From positions 771,719 to 835,718 of the forward strand of contig NC_037258.1 of the NCBI RefSeq assembly GCF_000002425.4: a DNA stretch of 64,000 bases, read 5' to 3'. Positions 49,901 to 62,489 of the stretch are shown here, in pieces. How positions within the stretch are numbered: position 1 is the stretch's first letter; each line of letters begins with the position of its first letter. The notes below the pieces were generated by a model. The model ran no database searches, was not told the origin of the DNA, and worked only from the letters and a program-made list of their open reading frames with translations. This stretch comes from Physcomitrium patens (lineage: Eukaryota > Streptophyta > Bryopsida > Funariales > Funariaceae). A program made the translations under genes and the position numbers.

Positions 49901-51150
49901 GATGATATTAGTAATCAAATTTAACATTCTATCTACCAATATATTTTTTATGAGTAACTTTCAAGTAAGATTATTTAAATAAATATGCATTTCCATTTTT
50001 GGCCTTTAATAAGATGCCTTATTCAATGCCTTATACTTTGCAAAACAAGCCAAAATAAATTATTTAAACAATGCTGAACTTCCATCAATCTTTTATTTAA
50101 TACTTTATGCAAATTATATCATGTCTATAACAAAATTGGCCATATTTAGCTACAATGCTTTTCAAATCAAATAACTCAATACAAAAGATTTAGAATCACA
50201 TTTTTTTTTTTTAAATCATGGATTTTTGCAATAGTATCATCACACAAACAAACTTAATTCTATTTATAATGCAAAAATTTATAATGCTAATAATTTTTAT
50301 GTATATTATACAAGTCTTTTAACTATTATATCTGTATGTATATTTTATTTTGAAATCTAAAACTAAATACTTTCTTTAATAATATTTTCTACAAAGAATA
50401 AATTACCTTGATATTGGATTTTTACTTGGTCAATGCTATTAATTTTTGCTATGTTAGCCTTATACTTAAAACAAAAAGCCTAAATTTAGTTATTTCCTTG
50501 CCAAAAATACCTATATATAATTAGATTATAAATAAATTCTATAATGATATGATAGAAAAAATTACAAGCATGTACTTACTCACTTTGATGTGCCAACAAT
50601 ATTCTATACTATTAAATTTAGAATGCAAACTTTACCATCAAGAATTTTTCTAGTGCCTCATTGATAACATACAAGACATATTGATCACTCTTATCATATA
50701 CAAATTTATCAACCTTACCTCTATAGTAGAAGAATTCTTACAAAATCACCTATATCTTATATATGCATTCATACAAATCCAATTTTGATGGCTGCTACAA
50801 TTACTTCAGATTGCCACCTTTCTATCATTATAATTTATATTAATAGTAAAGAAAATACCAAAAATTTATCCAATGGAGATTCTTATATCAATAATTTTAT
50901 TTAAAAGATGTACAATGTCTTTGACTTCTTCTTCTAGTATCTTTTTTATTTAATATCAAGATAGCAAATAGATATATTGTTTACATATTAGGCCTAATCT
51001 ATAATGCTACTATCTACATTCATAGAACTTTATACAAGATGAGATTTATAGTGATTAAAAATAAAGATAAGTTATTCAATTATAAAATTTATATTGGTCG
51101 ACCTTTTTTGAAAGATATTCATGTCATCAACTACTTTATTAATGATCAAA
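46901..51150. other. AT-rich DNA, decayed and unassigned
   Basis: About 4.2 kb of very AT-rich sequence without a readable domain on either strand. TA-rich microsatellite patches occur at 47720-47740 and 48225-48245. Some may be the 5' part of the chromovirus that becomes recognisable near 51.9 kb. Confidence 0.4.
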
Positions 51151-52059
51151 TTTATAATATAAGAGAAAAATAAATAAAAATTATTAATATTAATCATCAA
51201 TTTAATTTCAAATCTAAAAAAAAATTATGTTATAATATGGTTGAAAGATCCATTGAAAAAAGAGAATCTATACTATTAGATGTCAAAAATTTCCATTAGT
51301 TAGAAATATAAACTTTACTATTTTAATGAATTTCAATTATTCTATAATATTAATCTTTCATTTTCTAAAAAATATCTCAATAAAAAAAAATTAGTACATA
51401 AATATCTTTTTAACATCAAAATCATCAATTAGAACCAAACTAAAAAAATAATACTATACTTGCTCAATTTTAGTACTTCAATTAATTCTTATATTACTTA
51501 AATTAATAAAATTTATCAATTTTTTTTAATTTAATTAATTATCTAACTATAGTATTAAAGCATACATGGATAAGTTTTTGTATCTATTTTTTAAATTAAA
51601 TTTAGACTTTATAGATTTGTAGACATATACCTTTTCAAATTAGAGCTACATTTTTACCAATCTTAAAGATTTAGAAAGATTTAATTTTGACAAATGCATA
51701 ATTTATAATATATTTTAGATTGATCTTTAATATCATTGTTTTAAAATACAAAAAGATTTTGAGTTTATAGAAGATTCAAGTCCTAGCCTATATAGCATCT
51801 TTAAAAAAAACATATTCAATGATATTGCCAAATTCAATTGAAATTATATTTATAATAATACTAAAATTATATCACATATTATTAATCTTTTTTGAAATAT
51901 AATACTAAATCTATTTATGTAAAAGTTATAGATAGTTTAATATAAGCAAATCCATATTTGTAGATATAAGAGCTTTCTTACATATTGCAAAAGAAAGATC
52001 ACCTTATAATATATATGCCACACTTATTTCTAATAGTGAAAAGACTTCAAGTGGTATTT

Positions 52060-53110
52060 CTAGTCAATATTAAGATTATCAAGAATTTTTTGAGAAGAAG
52101 AATGTAAATATCCTTACAAAGCATTGCTTTTATGATTGTTCAATTGATCTATATTAAAATAGATCTATGAAGAGCATACAACTTCATGTACATCAAAAAA
52201 GAGATGAATAAAAGATAAAATTTTGAATCAAGTATCAAAATTTTGAATACAATGTCATGCCTTTTAAACTCACAAATATCTCGATTGCTTTTCAACATTT
52301 TATTAATGATATTTTTTGAGAATTTTTAGATAACTTTATTTTTTGTTATTTAGATGATATTTAATTTATTTTAAAAATATATAAGAATATAAACTTCATA
52401 TTCATCATATATTACAAAAATTAAAAAATATAGGATTATATTCCAAAATAAAAAAATATATATTTTATACTACTTAAGTCAATTTTTTAGAATACATCAT
52501 TTCAAATGATAGTCTTATGATGGATTTTTCAAAAGTTTAAACTATTATAGATTAGAAGGTTTAAAAAATAATTAAAAAATTAAGAATTTATCACTTATTA
52601 TTAAATCTTCATCAAAAACTTTTTTCAAGTTGCAACTTCACTTATACATTTGACATGTAAAGACAAACATGAGTAGAGAAAAGAAATTAGACTATCTTTT
52701 GAAGCCTTAAAGATAGCATTTATTTTTGCACCAATCTTGTATCATGTTGAATTTTCTAAGACATTTTTTGTAGAAACAAATACAATGGACTTGGCTTTGA
52801 GTACCATATTATTATAATTAAGAACAAATGACAAATTCTATCAAATGATTTTTTTATTCTAAGAAATATTTAACAATCAATATCAATTATAAGATCTATA
52901 ATAAAAAAAATTGTAAATATAAGTTTATTTTAGGAATAATATCATTACCTAAAAATTGATTAATCTAAATTTTTTCTTAATAAAAAACAACTTTCTTGAA
53001 GTTAGAGCATTTCCATCTTTGAGCAATGAAATCAACATTAATTTTTGATTCAATATTTTTCAAGTAATTTCAATCAAATATATCTTTTGATCTACTTGTT
53101 TAAGATATTA
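52060..53110 (+). pseudogene. Chromovirus RT and RNase H remnant
   Basis: Reads QEFFEKKNVNILTKHCFYDC near 52080-52140, then jumps to KIDL-stop-RAYN near 52160, where family members have tens of residues between these blocks. It continues FEYNVMPF, FQHFINDIF and the catalytic YLDDI near 52350 (both Asp retained). Then come RRFIKNF-type, PILYHVEFSKTFFVET and RNase H blocks to about 53100. The stop after KIDL is where the family has a Gly/Arg codon, compatible with CGA to TGA. Confidence 0.8.
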
Positions 53111-53169
53111 AAAATAATACTTCTAAGTCTTATGATAATTTTAAGTTTGAATTCAAGAGTAATCTATTA

Positions 53170-54395
53170 TATTTTTAAAACCACTTATAAATTTTTAAAA
53201 TAAAATATAATTACATATTTTTTAAGCTTGACATGATTTTCTAAAAATAAAATATTTTAGATATAATAAAACTTTGGAGCTAGTATTTAAAGATTTTTTC
53301 ATGAGTTCAAATATAAAAAATAGTGAATATTTTTGTAAAATCATGTGATTTTTGTTCAAGTTCAAAAATTCCTTATTATTGACCTTATAGACTTTTTTAG
53401 CTATTATCTATTTCAAAAAAACCATAGTCTTCTATTTCTATGGATTTTATTTCAAATCTTCTAATTTTAGATTTTTATGATTCTATTTTTATGATAAAAG
53501 ATCGTTTCATCAAAATAGCATATTTTGTACTATGCACAAAATCTATCACAAGTAAAGAAATATCTAAGATTTTCTTTAATAACATCTAACATTATCATAG
53601 ATTATCTAAAGATATTATATTAGATAGGGGGACTCAATTTGTATGAAGATTTTGAAAGATTCTTTTCAAAATTCTAATGGTGAACATAAAACTATTTTTG
53701 ACTTTTTATTTTCAAACTAATAGGCAAATGGAGTAAATTAATCAAGTTTTAGAGAAATATTTGAGGTATTCCATCAACTACCAATAAGATGATTGGATAA
53801 TTTTTTTTTACCATTGACAAAGTTTTTTTATAATAATATGGTACATTCTTCTACTCAATAAATATTCTTTTTTTTCTAATTATGTTTATCATCTATAACT
53901 TGATATTTTTGACTTTTTAAAAGTTAATAATTTTGAGAAAAAAGATTTGATAAATTGTTTATCTGAGTTGTATATAACAATCAATTTAAAATTAAAAAAA
54001 AATTTAAGAACGAAAAAAGCTCAATTTAGATGGCTATAGCAAGAAACAACTTCAATTCTATGGTGGCAATAAGATATGGTTATTTCATTGTAATATCAAG
54101 ACTAATTTTCTTTATAACAAATTGAATTACCATAGACTTGGACCATTTTTTATGTGTGAACAAATTAATCTAGTTTCTTATTGTTTACATCTATTGGAGT
54201 CTATGAGAATTCATTTAATATTTTATGTAAGTTCTTTTGAGCCATATAAGATAATGAATATCTTAGAAAGAAGATAAATGCCATTACTTCTTATACAAGA
54301 AGGAGTGGCATTTATCAAGAATTTAAAGTGGATGAAGTCTTAAGTTCAAGGTGGTACAAATTTAGATTGGAATATTTTATTCATAATTATGGATA
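53170..54395 (+). pseudogene. Chromovirus integrase and chromodomain remnant
   Basis: The integrase core is readable as an RGTQF block at about 53622-53645 (counterpart of DRGTQF) and an N-Q-V-L-E-K-Y-L-R block at about 53737-53770. A VHSSTQ-type segment follows near 53840. The chromodomain-like end (54298-54395) reads FKVDEVLSSRWYKFRLEYF, matching the usual aromatic and acidic pattern of gypsy chromodomains. The minus-strand copy at 63.4-62.5 kb covers the same region. Confidence 0.8.
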
Positions 54396-54399
54396 TATT

Positions 54400-55320
54400 A
54401 CTAATAAATATACATAGGAGAAAAAAAAATCTTATAAATACAATAAAAAATATCAAAGCTTTCTATCAATAATATCCATTAAAATCAATATAAAGAATCA
54501 AATAAATCTTTGTTATAAAAGAAATGATATTCAATAAAGATTATATTCTATCTTTTATCTTTCATTGTAATTTCTTTGCATTAGTAATGCTAACAAGATA
54601 AAAAAACTAATAGCCAATAGATTCAACTTAAGAGCTATCATTTGCTAACTTATCAAATGAGGTATTGTAATTATCACAATCTTCAAGATAATATAATAGA
54701 AATCAAGATCTTTAAAAACAACATGTTTTTTTTAGATAGATGGCAAGATATAATGTATATGATATCATAACTTTAGAAGAAACTTTCGATATTTGATGAT
54801 TTTATTGAAACAACTTCTCATGGTATCACAAATGTTTTGTTTGAAAGATGTTATAAAGGCCTGAAGAATAATTAAATAACAAGGTGGTTTTTTCACTTTG
54901 AAATGAAATATTATTAATGGAAAAGCTTTATAAAGCTTTAAACATGTCTATAGGTGATTGAAAGGATGAATACTTGACCAATAAGTTAGCTATATGTCAC
55001 ACATATTGATAACTTGTGATATAAGCTAACTATGTGGTGTACATATAAAAAACTTATCTCGCAAGTTAAGACACATATCTTTCAAATTATACATGTGTTG
55101 GAGGTTGTATACAATGTCACTATATAGCTCTTAGTTACATAATATACATAGAGGTAAGAATGAAGTCTTCTTTACTTTTCTAATCTAGTCTCAAGTATCT
55201 CTAGTTTTCTTGTCTTTTGACAATAGCCATTGTAATTTCTTTATAATATTCATACTTTCTTATTTCTATTTTTTCATCTTATTTTAAAAAAAGTCTCACT
55301 TATTTATTTGCTTATATCAA
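54400..55320 (+). repeat. Chromovirus 3' LTR, about 0.9 kb
   Basis: Follows the chromodomain directly. It aligns with the reverse complement of 61380-62480 over its full length and of 31336-32200 plus 29590-29960 together. The end is set by the last sequence shared with 29590; exact TG/CA ends are uncertain. Confidence 0.75.
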
Positions 55321-55342
55321 GTTTTTGTCTTTTATAAGCTTA

Positions 55343-55594
55343 TGGCAGTCTTGTTGGATGATTAACAAGTAAGATCAAGAAGAAACACCTTTTGTAGAGG
55401 TTTTTAGCACAAGAGCCTTCAAAAGAAATTTAAGATTTTTTTTCTTTTAAACGTAGTAGGTTTTTTTTCTTTAAAATAATCTTGCTTCATATAAAATTCT
55501 ATTATTATAGATTTGATAATTTCTTACTTTGATTTTATTTTGTTAATCACTTTTTTGATACCTTTTTCATTATATTATAAAGGTGAATTTTAAA
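55343..55594 (+). repeat. Copia 5' LTR
   Basis: Shares with 60007-60278 the TGGCA start, a 'ttttcttttaaa' and 'ttttttttcttt/gaaaataat' type core, and 'ctttttcatt' near its end. The copies differ at many positions, so the insertion is old. Confidence 0.75.
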
Positions 55595-55598
55595 TAAA

Positions 55599-55613
55599 TA
55601 ATATCAAAGCTTG
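55599..55613 (+). other. Copia primer-binding site (initiator tRNA-Met type)
   Basis: TAATATCAAAGCTTG lies a few bases after the 5' LTR. It differs from the usual plant copia site TGGTATCAGAGCTTG mainly by G to A changes, in line with the transition decay of the element. Confidence 0.7.
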
Positions 55614-55729
55614 ATTTTTTATTTCTATAATCTAAGTATATAATAGGTGATAAATCTTATATTTCTTTATATAAATTTATTGATATTGTAATTTTGAAAA
55701 TATTGATTTGAGTATTTGAATAAAAAAAA

Positions 55730-56640
55730 TGGCATCAAATAAAAAAAAAATAATAATAAATTTGATGGAAAGAATTTTAGTTATTAGAAGATGCAAATTG
55801 AAGAGCATTTATATCAAAAGAAGCTTCACAAATCATTGGCTGGTACCAAGAAATTTGCAATGAAGTTAGAAGATTGAAATTTATTAGATTGTTAGGCTTT
55901 AGATGTAATTTTTTTGACATTGGCAAAAAAAATTATATTTAATATCATCAATAAGAAGACTATAATAAATTTGATGAAGGTGCCATTGAATATATATATA
56001 AAAGCCTTCTATCTCTAATTAGGTATATTTAATGTATCGTTTATTTATTCTAAAGATAAAAGAAGGCATGTCTATTATTGATTACAATAAAAAAAAAAAA
56101 TTAATTATAAATTAGTTGAATTTTGTAGAAGTAATCTTTATCAATAAAATGAAGTCTTTGATTTTGTTATCTTCTCAATTTAAAAGCTAAGTCACAACTA
56201 GTTGATGAGTATTTGTTCAAGAAGTAAGAAGTTGAAACTTAATTGAGTTTGAGATATAATTCTCAATGAGGATGTTTGTAAGATAAAGTGAAAAGAATCT
56301 TTGGATTTTTTCTTAAATACTAAAGATAAAAAATAGAGTCACCAAAAAAGAAATAAATCATACAATGGCAAATTGAAGTCTAAAAATAAAAAATCAAAAA
56401 ATCCAAATCTCACAAAGATATCATTTGCAGATATAGTAGAAATAAAAGTCATTTTTTTAATGATTGTAATCAATCAAGGAAGAATAAGAAGAATCAAATA
56501 CATCAAAAGTATAAACATAAAGAATTTGAGTGAGCAAATGATGTTATTGAAGAGATATATGATACTTTTATTTGTAATGCAATAAATCCTATTGAGTCTT
56601 GGATTTTATTCTTAGATGCATTATTTTATTCAATTCCATG
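55730..56640 (+). pseudogene. Copia gag remnant
   Basis: Starts with MASNKKK near 55730. Across frames it follows copia gag: a K-M-Q-I-E-E-H-L-Y-like block near 55785, KPS-S-N-VYLMYRLF near 56000-56040, then a basic region with repeated K/S/R in a 70-codon open frame (56373-56585). A zinc knuckle was not readable with confidence. Confidence 0.7.
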
Positions 56641-57720
56641 AAAAACATTATTGTACAACTTTATTGTTGAGAAGTTTGAAAAGATTTATTTGGCTAATGA
56701 TGAATCTTTGAATATTATGGAAAAAAGTGATGTTTATATATAAATTATAAATTTTACTTAGTGAAAGTTATAAGATATAAGATACATTCTTTGCTTGAAA
56801 AGAAAATTTGATTTTTATAAGCCAACTAGATAATATAGAATATACAATAAAATTTAGAATTTATTTATAGAAAATTTCAAAAAGTTTTGTAATTATAGCT
56901 AGAGACAAAAAATTGAGAATATTATACATGAATGAAGGATACAATAGTAGTGGCCAAATATAAAGTTAATTCTAAGGAATGGCACCAAAGACTTAAGCAC
57001 ATGAGTGAAAAAAGAAACAACTAATATCAAAGAAACAACTATCTAATTTGAAAGATGTTGATATTAGCCTATATGAAGATTGTATCTATAGCAAGCATAA
57101 AAGAGTTAGTTTTTTAAAAATTGAAAGGCAACTGAAATAAATAAATAAAAAATTAAAGTTGATGTATTTAAATGTATGGAGACTTGTTCCAATTCAGGCT
57201 CTTAAAGATTCATGCTACAATATCTTTTTAATAGACAATTATATTTTCAAGGCATGGATTTATTTCTTAAAAAAATCTGATGTATTTTTTATTTTTAAAA
57301 TGTAGAAAATTAAAATTAAAAAATCAAATATTTTAGATTGGATAATAAAGAAAAATATAAAAACATAGAATTCAAGGTATTTTGTATAAAAATTAGAATT
57401 TAAATAATAAATAAAAATTAAAAACTCTTAGGTAAAATGATATTGTTGAAAAGATGAATAGAATATTGAATAAGCATATAGAAAGCATGAGAATATATTT
57501 AGATTGTCAAAGCACTTTTTGACAAATAACATCAATATAGTAGCTTATTTGATAAATTGAGAACTTTCAATTCTATTGAACTTTAACATATTGAAAGAAG
57601 TATAGACAAAAAAGAAAGAAAGAAAGAAAAAAAGAAAGAAAGAAATTCTCACTTAAGAGATTTTAGTTGTATTTCAAATGTATAAGTAGACTTTGATAAG
57701 AAAAATATATTATCATTGAT
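56590..57720 (+). pseudogene. Copia protease and integrase N-terminal part
   Basis: A WIL-x-DALF block near 56600 corresponds to the WILDSGA protease site. SLKRNLI-type and WHQRLKHMSE-type GAG-pre-integrase blocks follow (about 56780 and 56980), then an integrase stretch with VPIQ (about 57190), WIYFLKKSDVF (about 57255) and YLINRELS (about 57545-57570). A GAAA repeat at about 57606-57645 disrupts the frame. Similarity is interrupted by the nested LTR from about 57.72 kb. Confidence 0.7.
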
Positions 57721-58212
57721 ATACTAAATTTTATAGGTAAAAAAATATTAGATAGAAGATAAATATCGTTAGATTTGATAATATCTTATGATAAAGCTTT
57801 TTAGATGCTTTTTAGATGCAAATTTGATTTTATATATATTTCTAGTTGATTCATAGGTTAGAAACTTGGCCAATAAGTTAGCTACATATTGCATATGATT
57901 GTAGCTTGTGGTACAACTTGACCATGTAGCACATATATAAGAAACTTATCTTATAAATTAGACATATGTCTTGTAAGCTCAACATGTATTGAAGATTCTA
58001 TAGAATGTTGCTACATAGCTTCTAATTAAATAGTATATATAGAAGAAAAAGTTAAGTCTTCTTTATTCTTATCAATGCCTTTTTTTTTTCTTTAGTCTTG
58101 TTTCAAGAGCTCTAGTTTTTTATCTTTAAAAATAGCCATTGTAATTTAATATCATATCATCTTTGAATAATCATCTACTCTTTTCTAGTGACATAAGAGT
58201 ATATTGAACTTT
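57720..58212 (+). repeat. Chromovirus LTR fragment nested in copia
   Basis: Matches the 3' half of the LTR at 54400-55320 (landmarks 'ccaataagttagcta', 'catataa.aaacttat', 'agtgacataagagtatattga'). Copia integrase similarity is on both sides, so this piece inserted into the copia element. The left edge is blurred (57.72-57.85 kb). Confidence 0.7.
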
Positions 58213-58406
58213 CAATTCTTTGTGATTCATATCCTTGTCATACATTTGATTCTAAGATTAAAAAATATTATTTCATTGGTTATAGTTCTAATGATTTTGA
58301 TTATTATTTTTGAGATGATTAAAGTAAAAAAATCATTAGAAACAGAAATATAAATTTTAATAAAAAATTATTTTGTAAAAAAAAACTTACAATAGGATTT
58401 GACAAT

Positions 58407-58439
<33 letters not shown>

Positions 58440-59870
58440 GTTGAAAGAGATATTAAAAAGTAGTCAGGTTCTTTGGATCTAAGAGAATCTTAAAAATATC
58501 ACAACTCAAAAAGCAACAAAAGAAGAATAGATTTCTTTTTTAAGATTAAATGGCTTCTTTAGAGAAGATTAGAACATTGGTATTGACTCACTTATCAGAT
58601 AGAAAGAAGGCATTGCATAACAAATGGATATATTATATCAAAAAAAAATGATGGCAGCATAAGGTATAAAGCAAGATTAGTTGTTAAAGGTTTTCAACAA
58701 ATGAATGGAATTGACTACATTGAGATCTTTTCTCATGTTATCAAACTAATAACTATAAGATAAGTGATAAGTATTGTTACTGTAATGAACTTGCATTTAA
58801 AATAACTAGATGTAAAGATTATATTTTTGTATAACAACATATTACAACCAAAAGACTTTAAAGTTTTTAGTAAAGAAAATCTGGTGTACAAATTGAAGAA
58901 AAACTTATGTAGCTTAAAACAAGCTTTAAGACAATAGTACAAAAGTTTTAATAGCTTCATGTGTTGCAACGGCTTTACAAAATGTAATATAGATCATTGT
59001 TGCTACTTTATGAGGTTTGATCACTTATATATTATTTTATTTTTTTACGTTGATGATATTCTTATTGTATATTGAATAAGTTCAATTTTCATGATGCAAA
59101 GACTATTTTTTTTTTCTTTTTAAAAAATCACTATAATCTTACAAAGAAGCAATCTCAAAAAAAAATGAAGATCAAAAGTAAAGAAAAAAGTTTCTATTTG
59201 CATTAGCAATTAAGAGCTTGATGTATGCTATGATTTGTATCAAACTCAATATAACACATATAGTAGAAGTTGTGAGCAAATATATAACTAATCTTAAAAA
59301 GATGCACTAAAAAGTTATAAAATAGCTATTGCAATATTTAAAAGTCACTTCAAGTATGATACTTTGTTTCAAAAAGATTAATAAAAAACTACAAGGATTT
59401 ATTGATATTGATTTGAGTGGTGACTTTGACAATTGTAGAAGCACAAAAGGTTTTATATTTACTATGAGTAGTTCTACTATGAGTTGGATGTCTAAACTTC
59501 AAAGAAGAGTTGTCTTATCAGCTACTAAAGAAGAACATATGGCCATCTCTGAAGTTGGAAAGAAAATAATTTGATTTAATTTTTTTTTTAAGAATTGGAA
59601 AAAAAAAGTCAAAAATATTATTTTTTAGCAATAATAAAAATTTATTTTATCTTAAAAAAATCTAGTATTTTATTCTAAGATAATTCAGATTCAATTAATG
59701 TACTATTTTATATGTAAACTTATAGATCATAGAACATTTTTTTTTTGAAGATCTTAAGGTCAAAGAATCCAATATAGATGTTTACCAAAGTTGTTACTAT
59801 TGAAAAAGTTAGATTGTGCAAAGCCTCAATTGGCCTCAATAATTATTGATGAAGAAACATAGACTAGGAC
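58213..59870 (+). pseudogene. Copia integrase end, RT and RNase H
   Basis: Integrase C-terminal block KKYYFIGYSSNDF-like near 58262-58300, then a 29-base poly-A tract (58409-58437). RT blocks are [12 protein letters not shown] near 58663 and SLKQALRQ-stop-YK near 58910; the stop replaces the Trp of the family motif, TGG to TAG. YVDDILIVY is at about 59048-59074, catalytic Asp pair retained. The RNase H open frame 59329-59574 contains GFIDIDLSGDFDNCRSTKGF and AISEVGK. Similarity ends near 59870. Confidence 0.8.
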
Positions 59871-60006
59871 AACTTTTAGATTATAAGAAGAAGACAAGAT
59901 TATAAGAGAGTTGTTGCCTTATTTTTTTGAGATTAATTTCCAAGTAAAAAATTATTATTTTATAGAACCTAATTCATGCCCACAAGAAATACAAGGGAGT
60001 TAAAGA

Positions 60007-60278
60007 TGGCAATAATTCATCATATTATAGCCTTATTAACTAGTTATTAGGCAAGGCTAAAAGATGTTTTCTTTTATAAGGATTTTTAGAAATAAAGCCT
60101 TTATAGAAATTTAGGATTTTAATCTTTTAAATATATAAAGTTTTTTTTTCTTGAAAATAATGTTTTTTTGTGTAGAATCCTATTTTTTTTCATTTTAAAG
60201 TATCTTTTTATAATTTTATTTTGTCAAATTTTTTTCTGAATATCTTTTTCATTCTATTTTGTGGATAAATTTCTAACA
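60007..60278 (+). repeat. Copia 3' LTR
   Basis: Partner of 55343-55594, preceded by a purine-rich AAGGGAGTTAAAGA tract (polypurine-tract-like) and ending TTCTAACA. Length 272 bases. Confidence 0.75.
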
Positions 60279-61379
60279 CTTACATCGTCTATAAAAAAGA
60301 ATTCTACAACCACTAAAAAATAAGCCATGGCCATATTCTATACAATCCAAACAAAATAACTTCATTTAATAAAAAATTATTTTGTCTTTTATATAAATTA
60401 CATGGCACTTACATATTTAATCAAAAATTATAGGCTTCTTTGAGATAGAATAGAGAAGTATGATGTTGCTTCATATGTACTTTATCAAAGTATTCATCAA
60501 AATTATTGTTGTCTATATTCATCAAAATTATTGTATGTCTAAGATGACTATATTGATGTACATACATTTTTATTGATGTAATATCTATCACATTCAAATA
60601 CATTTCTACTAATACTTTTTTCACACTTTTGGTCTATATTAGACTAAAATCATCATTAAATATAGGCTCTTCAATAACTTTATGAAAATACAAATATGAT
60701 AAAAAGATGGTTACAATATAAAATAAGATCCACCTTAAGATAAGATCTTTAAATAAAAATTTATCTAATCATTTGGCTCTAAACTTATGTTATTTTAATA
60801 ATACGATACTTTTTGTCTTTCATTTCATCTATTTATTTAAGGCTTTTTAGTTAGTTTTAATAAATATTTAAAAATCTCAAAAAAAAATAAAATGCTTTAG
60901 AGATTATCTATCCATTATGTATCTATAAAAAAAATTAATACTTATTTATAAAAAATACTTCATTTATAAATTTTTATGTCCTATCTAAAAAATAAAAAGT
61001 AAAAATGATAACTATTGAATACTTTAAATGAATGGACTATATTTTAAGACAAAAAAATAATTGATGTGATAAAAATTGTAAACAAAATTATTTAAAATAA
61101 GCCAATTTTTTAAAAAATATATAGATTTCAATATTATTATAAAAAGAATTATATATTTATAGATTAATCAATAATCTAAAAAATATATAAATATCCATAA
61201 TGTCTTTATTAGTAAAATCTTATCTTTATTCTATCTAATTATTGCATTTCCATGTCAAGTATATTTTCTCTTTGGAATGCATATAAAGATTATAAATTGT
61301 CAAGGACATGAACCTCAAAAAACTAAAATATCAATACACTCTTATATAACTTAAAAAGAGTATAAAATCATTCAAAGAT
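60279..61379. other. AT-rich DNA, nothing recognised
   Basis: Very AT-rich sequence between the copia 3' LTR and the inverted chromovirus LTR. The 67-codon minus frame at 60624-60421 has no recognisable domain. Confidence 0.35.
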
Positions 61380-62480
61380 GATATAATATTAAACTAGAAT
61401 AGATATTGCCAAAGATGCGAAGATTAAAAAGACTTGAAACAAGACTAAGGACTAGAAAGGCATTCATAAGACTGAAGAAGTCTTCACTCTTGCCTCCATA
61501 TACACTCTTAATTAGGAGTTATATAGCAATGTCCTATATGACCTCCAAAACATGTTGACTTTATAAGACACGTATCTTAACTTATAAAGTAAGTTTTTTA
61601 TATGTGCATCATATCATTAACTTATTCCACAAGCAACCAATATGTGGTTAAGTTGTTGAGTAATTTTTTAACCTATAAATCAACTATAAACATATATAAA
61701 GTCAAAGCAATATCTATGAAGCTTTTAAAAAGCTTCCCTAGAAAAAATATAAAATAAATCTATTTTTACTTATTTTTATTTAATTATAAAAGAAAATACT
61801 AAAATAAATATGTATGTCCATGATATTATCCCCTCTTTTGGGGATGAATTTCATAAAGAACAATCATCATGTGTTGAAGAAATCTAAGATGCAACAAATT
61901 ATGTTTGCTATATATTCTGATCTTTATTCTCTTTAAAGATAGTTGATATGTCCTCTCAACCATCAATAGTGTCACATACCAAAGTGGGAAGACTATCCTA
62001 TTATTTGATCATTTTTGAGGCCTTTGTAACTTCTTTCAAATAAAATATTTGGAAGACTATCAACAATCATTCTTATTTCTAATAAAATCACCAAATATTA
62101 GAAGTCTCTCACAAGGTCGTGATACCAAACACATTGTATCTTGCCATCTATTCAAAGAAGAATATGTTGTTCTTAAGGATCTTCATCTTCATTACATCAT
62201 CTTGAAGGTTGTAACAATTACAATGTCTTATTCGATAAGTCAGCAAATGGTAGTTTTTGAATTGAATCTACTGGTTGTTGGATCTCCATCTCCTTTGTAT
62301 TACATATACAAAAATTATAAATAAGAATAAAAAGTAGAATACTATCTTCCTTGGATCTTATTTCTTTTATAGCAAAGATTTGTTATTCTTTATCTTGGTT
62401 TTGATGGATGTTGTCAATGAAAACTATTAATATTTTTTTTGTATTTGTAAGATTCTTTGTTAGCTTTCGTGTGTATTTAT
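61380..62480 (-). repeat. Chromovirus 3' LTR, inverted, about 1.1 kb
   Basis: The longest copy of the LTR family in the window; it aligns with 54400-55320 reversed. Less AT-shifted than the others in 61850-62300, for example 'cctcttttggggatgaatttc' is preserved, suggesting a younger copy. The + strand frame at 62049-62324 lies wholly in the LTR and is not a gene. Confidence 0.75.
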
Positions 62481-62489
62481 TAATATCAT

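Larger units (their letters stand above)
51180..55320 (+). mobile_element. Ty3/gypsy chromovirus, decayed, with 3' LTR
   Basis: The + strand gives protease/RT boundary, RT, RNase H, integrase and chromodomain in order, then an LTR. All frames are broken by stops and frameshifts. The 5' LTR was not identified. The RT carries an internal deletion near 52.15 kb. Chromoviruses use the chromodomain to target heterochromatin. Confidence 0.8.
55343..60278 (+). mobile_element. Ty1/copia element, complete layout, inactive
   Basis: Two similar repeats of about 250-270 bases (55343-55594 and 60007-60278) both begin TGGCA. Between them lie a primer-binding site, then gag, protease, integrase, RT and RNase H in copia order, and a purine-rich tract before the 3' LTR. 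CTTA flanks both outer ends, a possible partial target duplication. Stops and frameshifts are in every domain. A chromovirus LTR fragment is nested at about 57.72-58.21 kb. Confidence 0.85.

Noticed and set aside
58409-58437. 29-base poly-A as a LINE/SINE or retrocopy tail
   Set aside because: It lies within continuous copia integrase-RT sequence; simple slippage explains it.
62049-62324. 91-codon + frame as a gene
   Set aside because: Wholly inside the inverted chromovirus LTR; the counterpart at 31.7-32.0 kb is closed by stops.
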